DNA of 64,000 bases from Mycobacterium paraense (lineage in GTDB: Bacteria > Actinomycetota > Actinomycetes > Mycobacteriales > Mycobacteriaceae): the NCBI RefSeq assembly GCF_002101815.1, contig NZ_LQPM01000023.1, positions 124,001 through 188,000 on the forward strand. The letters are read 5' to 3'. The position numbers were made by a program, and so were the translations under genes. Positions 57,290-64,000 of the stretch are shown one piece after another; position 1 is the first letter of the stretch, and the number at the start of each line of letters is the position of its first letter. The notes beneath the pieces are model-generated. The model searched no databases. It was not told the DNA's origin and was given only the letters and a program-made list of their open reading frames with translations.

Positions 57290-58183
57290 ATGCGCCCAGC
57301 ACTGTCCGACTACGAGCATGTGGCCAGCGGCAAGGTCCGGGAGATCTACCGCGTCGGCGACGAGCACCTGCTGCTGGTGGCGACCGACCGGATCTCCGCG
57401 TACGACTACGTCCTGGACAGCACCATCCCGGACAAGGGTCGGATCCTGACCGCGATGAGCGTGTTCTTCTTCGGCCTCGTCGAGGCCCCCAACCACCTGG
57501 CCGGCCCGCCCGACGACCCCCGCATCCCCGACGAGGTGCTCGGTCGCGCGCTGCTGGTACGGCGGCTGGACATGCTTCCGGTGGAATGCGTGGCCCGCGG
57601 GTACCTGACCGGGTCGGGGCTGCTGGATTACCAGGCGACCGGCAAGGTCTGCGGCATCCCGCTGCCACCGGGGCTGGTGGAGGCCAGCAGGTTCGCCACC
57701 CCGTTGTTCACCCCGGCGACCAAAGCCGCGCTGGGCGACCATGACGAGAACATCTCGTTCGCCCGGGTGATCGAGATGGTGGGTGCGGTGCGCGCCAACC
57801 AGCTACGCGACCGCACGCTGCAGATCTATGTTCAAGCCGCCGACCACGCGCTGAAAAGGGGAATCATCATCGCGGACACCAAATTCGAGTTCGGCACCGA
57901 CGGGGGCGGCCACCTGCTGCTGGCCGACGAGATCTTCACGCCGGATTCCTCGCGCTACTGGCCGGCCCAGGACTACCGGGCGGGCGTGGTGCAGAACAGC
58001 TTTGACAAGCAGTTCGTCCGCAACTGGTTGACCAGCCCCGAGTCCGGCTGGGACCGGCACGGTTCACAACCCCCGCCACCCCTGCCCGACGACATCATCG
58101 ACGCCACCCGCAGCCGCTATATCGAGGCCTACGAACGCATCTCGGGCTTGAGCTTCGACGACTGGATCGGCCCGGGCGCATGA
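57290..58183 (+). CDS. purC: SAICAR synthase PurC
   Basis: This enzyme joins CAIR to aspartate using ATP in purine synthesis. The 297 residues match Mtb PurC. SAICAR-synthetase signatures KVREIYRVGDEHLLLVATDRISAYDYVL, MLPVECVARGYLTGSG and IIIADTKFEFG are present. ATG 57290 lies 41 bases from the divergent membrane protein. The stop overlaps ptrB (ATGA), so the two are coupled. Confidence 0.97.
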   Translation: MRPALSDYEHVASGKVREIYRVGDEHLLLVATDRISAYDYVLDSTIPDKGRILTAMSVFFFGLVEAPNHLAGPPDDPRIPDEVLGRALLVRRLDMLPVECVARGYLTGSGLLDYQATGKVCGIPLPPGLVEASRFATPLFTPATKAALGDHDENISFARVIEMVGAVRANQLRDRTLQIYVQAADHALKRGIIIADTKFEFGTDGGGHLLLADEIFTPDSSRYWPAQDYRAGVVQNSFDKQFVRNWLTSPESGWDRHGSQPPPPLPDDIIDATRSRYIEAYERISGLSFDDWIGPGA

Positions 58184-60342
58184 CGGAGGCTTCGCTGGAC
58201 GCGCTGGTGCCACCGGTCGCAAAGCGGGTCGAGACCCGGCGAGAACACCACGGCGACGTCTTCATCGACCCCTACGAATGGCTGCGCGACAAGGCCGACC
58301 CCGAGGTCATCGGCTATCTGGAGGCCGAGAACGACTACGTCGACCGGATGACGTCCCACCTGGAACCGCTGCGGCAGAAGATCTTCGACGAGATCAAGTC
58401 GCGCACCAAGGAGACCGATCTGTCGGTTCCGACCCGGCAGGGTGACTGGTGGTACTACGCCCGCACCTTCGAGGGCAAGCAGTACCGCGTCCAATGCCGT
58501 TGCCCGGTGGCCGATCCCGGCGACTGGGACCCGCCGGTCCTCGACGAGGACACCGAAATACCCGGCGAACAGGTTCTGCTCGACTCGAACGCGGAGGCCG
58601 AGGGCCACGAATTCTTCGCGCTGGGCGCGGCGATGGTCAGCCTGGACGGGAATCTGCTCGCGTACTCGGTCGACACCGTCGGCGACGAGCGCTATACCCT
58701 GCGGTTCAAGGACTTACGCACCGGGGAGGCATACCCCGACGAGATCGCGGACATCGCGGCGGGAGCGACCTGGGCGGCCGATCACCGCACCGTGTATTAC
58801 CTGACGCTGGACGCGGCCCACCGGCCCGACAAGGTCTGGCGGTACCGACTCGGCTCCCAAGAGCCGTCGGAGCTGGTGTATCACGAAGCCGACGAACGGT
58901 TTTGGCTGGGGGTGGGGCTCACCCGCAGCGAGAAATACGTGTTCATCGCGTCGGGCTCCTCCATAACCACCGAGATGCGTTACGCCGACGCAGCCGATCC
59001 GGACGCGACGTTCACCGTCGTGTTGCCGCGGCGCGAGGGAATCGAGTATTCGGCCGAGCACGCCGTGGTGGGGGGAGAGGACCGATTCCTGATCCTGCAC
59101 AACGACGGCGCGGTGAACTTCACGCTCACCGAGGCCCCGGTCAGCGATCCGACGCGGCAGCGCACCCTGATCCCGCACCGCGACGATGTGCGGCTCGACG
59201 CCGTGGACGCCTTCGCCGGTCACCTGGTGGTGAGCTATCGGCGCGCGGCGTTGCCGCGAGTTCAGTTGTGGCCCATCGGATCCGACGGTGCCTACGGCGA
59301 GCCGGAGGAAATCTCGTTCGACTCCGAGCTGATGTCGTGCGGGTTGGGCGGCAATCCGAACTGGGATTCGCCCAAGCTGCGGATCAGGGCCGGGTCGTTG
59401 GTCACCCCGGCGCAGGTCTACGACATCGACCTCGCCACCCGGGAGCGGACGCTGCTGCGCGAGCAACCCGTCCTGGGCGGCTACCGTCCCGCCGACTACA
59501 TCGAACGGCGCGACTGGGCGCGGGCGGACGACGGCACCGAGATCCCCGTGTCGATCGTGCATCGCGCCGACGTCGAATTCCCCGCGCCCACCCTGCTGTA
59601 CGGTTACGGCGCCTACGAGCTGTGCACCGACCCCAGCTTTTCGATCGCCCGGTTGTCGCTGCTGGACCGCGGCATGGTCTTCGTCATCGCCCACGTGCGT
59701 GGCGGCGGTGAGATGGGCCGGCTCTGGTATGAGCACGGCAAGCTGCTGGAAAAGAAGAACACCTTCACCGACTTCGTCGCGGTGGCAAGGCATTTGGTGG
59801 ACTCCGGCGTGACCCGCCCCAGTCGGCTGGTCGCGCTCGGCGGCAGCGCCGGCGGCCTGCTGATGGGTGCGGTGGCCAACCTGGCGCCGGATCTGTTCGC
59901 CGGCATCCTCGCGCAGGTCCCCTTCGTCGACCCGCTGACCACCATCCTCGACCCGTCCCTGCCGCTGACCGTCACCGAGTGGGACGAGTGGGGAAACCCG
60001 TTGAGCGACAGCGATGTCTACTCGTACATGAAGTCGTATTCCCCCTACGAGAACGTCGAGTCCAAGAAGTATCCGGCCATTCTGGCGATGACGTCGCTGA
60101 ACGACACGCGCGTCTATTACGTGGAGCCGGCCAAATGGGTCGCGGCGCTGCGGCATGCCAACACCGACGGCAATCCGGTCCTGCTGAAGACGCAGATGAA
60201 CGCGGGACACGGCGGCGTCAGCGGTCGCTACAAGGCATGGCAGGAAACCGCTTTCCAGTACGCGTGGCTGCTAGCCGCTGCCGACCGCGACCGCTACGGC
60301 GGCGGCCAGGAAGACGGCCTGCATGGCCGCCCGCAGGGGTAG
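58180..60342 (+). CDS. ptrB: Oligopeptidase B (protease II), intact
   Basis: This 720-residue prolyl-oligopeptidase-family enzyme cuts peptides after Lys or Arg. The N-terminal beta-propeller spans about 80-410, and the C-terminal hydrolase carries the triad Ser556 (GGSAGG), Asp642 (LNDTRV) and His677 (AGHGG). In Mtb the gene is split into two ORFs (ptrBa and ptrBb); here one frame covers both. The last 25 residues (DRDRYGGGQEDGLHGRPQG) run past the usual end and overlap the convergent DoxX gene by 72 bases, which may reflect loss of an earlier stop. Confidence 0.95.
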   Translation: MTEASLDALVPPVAKRVETRREHHGDVFIDPYEWLRDKADPEVIGYLEAENDYVDRMTSHLEPLRQKIFDEIKSRTKETDLSVPTRQGDWWYYARTFEGKQYRVQCRCPVADPGDWDPPVLDEDTEIPGEQVLLDSNAEAEGHEFFALGAAMVSLDGNLLAYSVDTVGDERYTLRFKDLRTGEAYPDEIADIAAGATWAADHRTVYYLTLDAAHRPDKVWRYRLGSQEPSELVYHEADERFWLGVGLTRSEKYVFIASGSSITTEMRYADAADPDATFTVVLPRREGIEYSAEHAVVGGEDRFLILHNDGAVNFTLTEAPVSDPTRQRTLIPHRDDVRLDAVDAFAGHLVVSYRRAALPRVQLWPIGSDGAYGEPEEISFDSELMSCGLGGNPNWDSPKLRIRAGSLVTPAQVYDIDLATRERTLLREQPVLGGYRPADYIERRDWARADDGTEIPVSIVHRADVEFPAPTLLYGYGAYELCTDPSFSIARLSLLDRGMVFVIAHVRGGGEMGRLWYEHGKLLEKKNTFTDFVAVARHLVDSGVTRPSRLVALGGSAGGLLMGAVANLAPDLFAGILAQVPFVDPLTTILDPSLPLTVTEWDEWGNPLSDSDVYSYMKSYSPYENVESKKYPAILAMTSLNDTRVYYVEPAKWVAALRHANTDGNPVLLKTQMNAGHGGVSGRYKAWQETAFQYAWLLAAADRDRYGGGQEDGLHGRPQG

Positions 60343-60717
60343 CCGGGTCGTCATCGACTTGGGCGGATCGGGCATCCGGGACGCGTAGACGTTGGCCGGG
60401 AACATGGCCAGCATCAGCACCAGGAGGCAGACGGCCGCCGCCACCCGGGTGGCGGGGACCAACAGTCCCACGGCGCCCAGCAACTCCAGCAGGCCGGTGA
60501 GCGTGACCAGGTAGCCGGGAGCGGGCAGGCGCGGGGGCACGATCGCGATGAGATCCCGTCGCAGCGGCGGCGCGAAGTGCGAAAAGCCGGTCAGCAGGAA
60601 CATCGCCGCCAGGCCGACCGCGATCGACGCGATCCAGTTGTTGACGTACGCGACGCCGAGCCAGCCGATGCTGCGGGCGGCGATGGTGCTCAGGAGCAGC
60701 GCGATCAACGGGGCCAT
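60271..60717 (-). CDS. DoxX-family membrane protein
   Basis: This 148-residue protein has four transmembrane helices (LIALLLSTIAARSIGWLGVAY, SIAVGLAAMFLLTGFSHF, GLLELLGAVGLLVPATRVAAAVCLLVLMLAMF, AAMQAVFLAAAVAVAVG). The LTGFSHF and LELLGAVGLLVP blocks are typical of DoxX. DoxX proteins in mycobacteria work with superoxide and thiol stress defence. ATG 60717 is followed directly by the membrane protein sequence. A TetR gene is divergent 89 bases away with a shared palindrome. Confidence 0.85.
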   Translation of the reverse strand: MAPLIALLLSTIAARSIGWLGVAYVNNWIASIAVGLAAMFLLTGFSHFAPPLRRDLIAIVPPRLPAPGYLVTLTGLLELLGAVGLLVPATRVAAAVCLLVLMLAMFPANVYASRMPDPPKSMTTRLPLRAAMQAVFLAAAVAVAVGSG

Positions 60718-60733
60718 GACGTTCCAATCTAGG

Positions 60734-60780
60734 CAGTGACAAGATTCTAGCACTCGAAGATAGCACCGATCTAGTCACTG
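60734..60780. promoter_or_regulatory. Spaced inverted repeat between DoxX and TetR genes
   Basis: CAGTGACAAGAT (60734-60745) and ATCTAGTCACTG (60769-60780) are reverse complements with one mismatch, 23 bases apart. Two half-sites flanking a region this size suit TetR dimers controlling both divergent genes. Confidence 0.55.
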
Positions 60781-60806
60781 TCAAGTTTGGCCGGTATGCT
60801 GGCGGC

Positions 60807-61364
60807 GTGAACCGCTACCACCACGGCGACCTGCGTGCGGTGATCCTCGCCGAGGCGGGCCGCCTGGTGGCCGAGCGGGGCGCGGAGGGCGTTTCGTTGC
60901 GCGAGTTGGCGCGCAGTGCTGGCGTGTCGCACGCCGCGCCGGCCCACCACTTCACCGATCGGCGGGGATTGTTCACCGCGCTGGCGACCCAGGGATTCCA
61001 GTTGCTGGCCGAGGCGCTGACGAACGCTCGTGGCCGCTTCACCGACGCCGCCCTGGCGTACGTGCGGTTCGCCCTCGAGCACCCGGGCCACTACCAGGTG
61101 ATGTTCAACAAGTCGCTGCTGGACGCCACCGACACGGAACTGGCCGCGGCCGAGGCCGCCGCCGGAGCCGAGCTCTCCCGCGGCGTTGCGACCCTGCGGG
61201 ACCCCAACGCGCGGGCCGACCCCGCGGGCGCGCAACTCGCGGCATGGTCACTGGTGCACGGGTTTTCGACGCTGTGGCTCAACGACGCCGTCAACGCACA
61301 CGTCAGGCGGTCCGACCCGATGGACGCCGTCGCGCGGATCGCAACGATGCTGTTCGAGGGGTGA
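60807..61364 (+). CDS. TetR-family regulator (WHG-domain type)
   Basis: This 185-residue protein starts NRYHHGDLRAVILAEAGRLVAERGAEGVSLRELARSAGVSHAAPAHHFTDRRGLFTALA, the HTH of the YHHGDLR group of TetR/AcrR proteins, which carry a WHG ligand-binding domain. Its partner is probably the DoxX gene. GTG 60807 gives the conserved N-terminus. Seven bases separate its stop from the convergent efflux gene. Confidence 0.9.
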   Translation: MNRYHHGDLRAVILAEAGRLVAERGAEGVSLRELARSAGVSHAAPAHHFTDRRGLFTALATQGFQLLAEALTNARGRFTDAALAYVRFALEHPGHYQVMFNKSLLDATDTELAAAEAAAGAELSRGVATLRDPNARADPAGAQLAAWSLVHGFSTLWLNDAVNAHVRRSDPMDAVARIATMLFEG

Positions 61365-61370
61365 GCGGCG

Positions 61371-62984
61371 CTAGTCGTGGGCCGTTTGAATGGCCGGCTG
61401 CTTCGGCAGGAACGCCGCCGGGATGATGGTGAACGCCACCAACACCACCGCGATCACGAACACCAGCGTGTACGCGTGCGAAAGGTCGTGCAGCACGCTG
61501 CCCGAAAAGCCCGGGGCCAGCGTCTGGGGCGGCACCGCCGACGGGTCGACCGGCACGCCGGTGGCGGCCGCTTTCTGCTGGAGCGTCGCGAGTTTACGTG
61601 CCGCGGAGATGTTCTCGCTGTGGTTGAACTGGTTGGTCAGGACCATCGACATCAACGCGGTGCCCATGGAACCGCCCACCTGATGGCTGACGCTCATCAG
61701 CGTTGTGCCGCGGGCGATCTGGTGGGGGGACAGCGCCTGCACCGACGCGACGGACAGCGGCATCATGGTGCAGCCCATGCCCAGCCCCATGATCGCCAAT
61801 CCGACCAGCAGCGTGGGTAGATACGGGGTCTGCTTGGCCACGCCCAGGGCGAAGGTGCCCAGGCCCGCGATGATCAGCCCGATGCCGACCAGCACGATCT
61901 TGCCGGGGCCCTGCCGGTCCACCAGCGGCCCGGTCAGCCGCATGGTCAGCATGGCGCCCAGCCCCTGCGGGATCATGTGCACGCCGGCCTGCATGGGCGT
62001 CTGGTGCAGCACCTGCTGGAAGTAGCTCGGCAGCAGCAGGCCCGCGCCGAAAAAGGCGGTGGCGAACAGCAGCATCGTCACATTGGCCTGGGTGATCACC
62101 TTGTTCTGGAACAGCCGCAGGTCGATGAGCGGGTGATCGGCACGGCGCCGCGCGTGCACGACGAACGCGGCGATCAAGGCCAGGCCGACCGCCGCCGGAA
62201 TCAAGACGCGACGATCGGCCAGGGTCCCGCACCGCGGGACGGACGACACCGCGAACAGGAACGTGGCCAGCCCGGGGGAGAGCAGCAATCCGCCGACCAC
62301 GTCGAACGTTTCCGACCGCGCCGCTTGATCGCTGGGGAACACGATCGCCGCCAGCACCAGCGTCACCAGCCCGATCGGCAGGTTGATCAGGAAGATCCAC
62401 CTCCAGCTGGAGGTGTCGATGAGCCAGCCGCCCAGGATGGGCCCGCCGATCGGGGCCAGCAGCATGGGGATGCTCAGGATGGACATCAGGCGGCCGAGGC
62501 GCGCGGGGCCCGCCTCGCGGGTCATGATCATGAATCCCAGCGGCATCAGCATGCCGCCGCCGATGCCCTGCACCACTCGAAACACGATGAGCTGCGCGAT
62601 CGTTGAGGCCAGCGCGCACAGCAGCGAACCCAGGGCGAACGCCACGACCGATCCCATGAACAACCGCTTGGTGCCGAACCGGTCGGCCGCCCAACCCGTC
62701 AGCGGGATCACCGACGCCAACGCCAGCGTGTAGCCGGTCATGGTCCAGCCGACGATGGCCTGGGTCGAGCCGAATTGATCGATGAAGGTGCGTTGCGCGA
62801 CGGCGACGACCGTGACATCCAGGATCGCCATCACCGTGGCCAGGAGGCACACCCCGGAGATCCGCAGCAGCCTCGCGTCCAGCTTGTCGGGGAAGACATG
62901 GGCGCCCGGCGGCTCCGCGGAAGCGGTGGGCGGCGCGGTGTCGGCCGCTGCTGGTCGGGCCTTGTCCATGGCGTTGCTTAGCAT
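61371..62984 (-). CDS. emrB: DHA2-family multidrug efflux transporter EmrB
   Basis: This 537-residue protein has 14 predicted membrane helices of the DHA2 group. The N-terminal 35 residues are Pro/Ala-rich and cytoplasmic. Key motifs are LDVTVVAVAQRTF (helix 1), GWAADRFGTKRLF (motif A) and GPILGGWLIDTSSWRWIFLINLP (motif C). Mtb Rv0783c (EmrB) is about 540 residues. It exports drugs or lipids with protons. ATG 62984 and ATG 62969 are both possible; neither has a ribosome site. Confidence 0.92.
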   Translation of the reverse strand: MLSNAMDKARPAAADTAPPTASAEPPGAHVFPDKLDARLLRISGVCLLATVMAILDVTVVAVAQRTFIDQFGSTQAIVGWTMTGYTLALASVIPLTGWAADRFGTKRLFMGSVVAFALGSLLCALASTIAQLIVFRVVQGIGGGMLMPLGFMIMTREAGPARLGRLMSILSIPMLLAPIGGPILGGWLIDTSSWRWIFLINLPIGLVTLVLAAIVFPSDQAARSETFDVVGGLLLSPGLATFLFAVSSVPRCGTLADRRVLIPAAVGLALIAAFVVHARRRADHPLIDLRLFQNKVITQANVTMLLFATAFFGAGLLLPSYFQQVLHQTPMQAGVHMIPQGLGAMLTMRLTGPLVDRQGPGKIVLVGIGLIIAGLGTFALGVAKQTPYLPTLLVGLAIMGLGMGCTMMPLSVASVQALSPHQIARGTTLMSVSHQVGGSMGTALMSMVLTNQFNHSENISAARKLATLQQKAAATGVPVDPSAVPPQTLAPGFSGSVLHDLSHAYTLVFVIAVVLVAFTIIPAAFLPKQPAIQTAHD

Positions 62985-63178
62985 ATCGAATCGATCGCGC
63001 CGCCCCGCGCCGGGACGCGTTTGCTGGCCGGGCGTGCGGACGGGGCCGCCGGGGCGCGTGCCAGGCCATCCGCGCGGCCGTTTCACGACCTTGCGGGTGG
63101 CGCCGACCTGGGCCGATATACGCCTGCTGTCTGCGTGTCCTTCACCATCCCGACACCTGGAATCGTCAAACTGCGGGT

Positions 63179-63883
63179 GTGTCTGGAAAATTGATCGTCT
63201 CGGTGTCGGGGATCGGCGAACGCACCCTGGACGACGTCCGGGCGTTCTGCGCACAAATGGACGCCCGCAAGGTTCCGGTCTCGTTGCTGGTTGCTCCCCG
63301 GCTCAAGGGTGACTACCGGCTGGACCGGGACCCGCACACCGTCGACTGGCTGACCGCCCGGCGGGCCGGCGGCGACGCCATCGTGCTGCACGGCTACGAC
63401 GACCCCGCCACCAAGAAGCGCCGCGGCGAATTCGCGGTTCTGCGCGCCCACGAGGCCAACCTGCGACTGATGGGCGCGGATCGCGTGCTCGAGCACCTCG
63501 GCCTGCGCACCCGGTTGTTCGCCGCCCCGGGCTGGGTGGTGTCCCCGGGCGTCGTCAAGGCGTTGCCGCAGAACGGTTTCCGGCTGCTGGCGGATCTGCA
63601 CGGGATCACCGACCTGGTCCGGCACAGCACCGACCGCACCCGGGTCCTCGGCATCGGCGAGGGCTTCCTGACCGAGCCGTGGTGGTGCCGCATGGTGGTG
63701 CTGTCCGCGGAGCGGATCGCGCGCCGCGGCGGCATCGTGAGGGTGGCCGTGGCCGCGCACCAATTGCGCAAGCCCGGCCCGCTGCAGGCGATGCTGGACG
63801 CCGTCGACCTCGCTCAGATGCACGGTTGCACCCCCACCGTCTACCGGTGGCGGTCCGACAGGGCGATCCTCGACGCGGCCTGA
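63179..63883 (+). CDS. DUF2334 polysaccharide deacetylase-like protein, Rv0784-like
   Basis: This 234-residue protein is close to Mtb Rv0784 in place and length. It starts GKLIVSVSGIGERTLDDVRAFCAQMDARKVPVSLLVAPRLKGDYRLD, and HGYDDPATKKRRGEF is the region that carries metal ligands in this family. DUF2334 proteins have a deacetylase-like barrel. No signal peptide is present. The substrate is unknown. The start is GTG 63179. Confidence 0.83.
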   Translation: MSGKLIVSVSGIGERTLDDVRAFCAQMDARKVPVSLLVAPRLKGDYRLDRDPHTVDWLTARRAGGDAIVLHGYDDPATKKRRGEFAVLRAHEANLRLMGADRVLEHLGLRTRLFAAPGWVVSPGVVKALPQNGFRLLADLHGITDLVRHSTDRTRVLGIGEGFLTEPWWCRMVVLSAERIARRGGIVRVAVAAHQLRKPGPLQAMLDAVDLAQMHGCTPTVYRWRSDRAILDAA

Positions 63884-63931
63884 TCCAAGCGCCTGATCCC
63901 CCCTGGGCGGGTGGCACTACCCTGGTGCCAC

Positions 63932-64000
63932 ATGAGCGATTCTTCGGGCGCGGGCTTCGCCGCTGACGCGATTATCGTCGGTGCCGGGCTGTCGGGTCTG
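63932..64000 (+). CDS. FAD-binding dehydrogenase, N-terminus only
   Basis: The 23 visible codons start SDSSGAGFAADAIIVGAGLSGL, where IIVGAGLSGL is the dinucleotide-binding loop of a flavoprotein. The position after the DUF2334 gene matches Mtb Rv0785, a succinate dehydrogenase/fumarate reductase-like (KstD-related) flavoprotein of about 566 residues. The rest is beyond the window. Confidence 0.75.
   Translation, partial: MSDSSGAGFAADAIIVGAGLSGL

Noticed and set aside
1..64000. CRISPR arrays, rRNA, insertion sequences and integrases
   Set aside because: No regularly spaced repeats, rRNA sequence, transposase or integrase motifs were seen in the window.

Overview
The window comes from a slow-growing Mycobacterium, most likely of the M. 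avium complex or a close relative. The GC content is very high. There is an mce operon with its two mas genes, a PE-family protein, an LpqH-type lipoprotein, mycobacterial DUF732 proteins and a dense set of P450s. Gene order pairs an mce4 locus with phoPR about 20 kb downstream. As I recall, this is the layout in M. avium subspecies, whereas in M. tuberculosis (Mtb) the two loci are far apart. Family names come from recognising the proteins; no database was searched.

Region 1 (1-7,059, + strand) is the end of the mce4 steroid/lipid import operon: mce4B (truncated at the window edge), mce4C, D, E and F, then mam4A and mam4B, with overlapping or nearly abutting reading frames. Region 2 (7,065-14,534) holds an exported protein, otsA with a small gene abutting it, a lipid-catabolism-like cluster (enoyl-CoA hydratase, two SDRs, a beta-hydroxyacid dehydrogenase) and cpsA, an LCP cell-wall ligase. 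One SDR has an exact match to the KstR operator consensus, linking it to the cholesterol regulon that also contains mce4.

Region 3 (14,535-27,655) is accessory and rich in exported proteins. It has tiny ORFs, one of them a 9-residue repeat peptide, a serine hydrolase, a secreted trypsin-like protease, an LpqH-like lipoprotein, a Pro/Thr-rich secreted protein, a crotonase, a large TPR-region protein, a PE-histidine phosphatase fusion, an HSL-type esterase, DUF732 and membrane proteins, and a lower-GC orphan gene beside tRNA-Thr.

Region 4 (27,827-64,000) follows the Mtb Rv0756c-Rv0785 order. It contains phoP-phoR, a HIT protein, and a minus-strand set running TetR-cyp123-SDR-cyp51-ferredoxin-SnoaL-adhB-flavin reductase-NTF2. 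Divergent from that is aldA-SDR-HIBADH-CMD, followed by purD, ggtA, an esterase, TetR, DUF429, purB-cyp126, purC-ptrB and emrB. Relative to Mtb it carries extra genes: a dihydrofolate-reductase-like protein, a large secreted protein, a 2,4-dienoyl-CoA-reductase-like flavoprotein, an AKR/MarR pair, a TDT transporter and a DoxX/TetR pair. ptrB is intact here.

The most interesting signals are regulatory. Two copies of a GGACA-NN-TGTCC palindrome face each other: one overlaps the start of the TetR that heads the cyp123/cyp51 operon and the other lies upstream of aldA, suggesting one switch for both catabolic arms. Further palindromes sit at cpsA, the serine hydrolase, adhB, AKR/MarR and DoxX/TetR. 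Two long near-perfect inverted repeats of unknown role lie in intergenic DNA.
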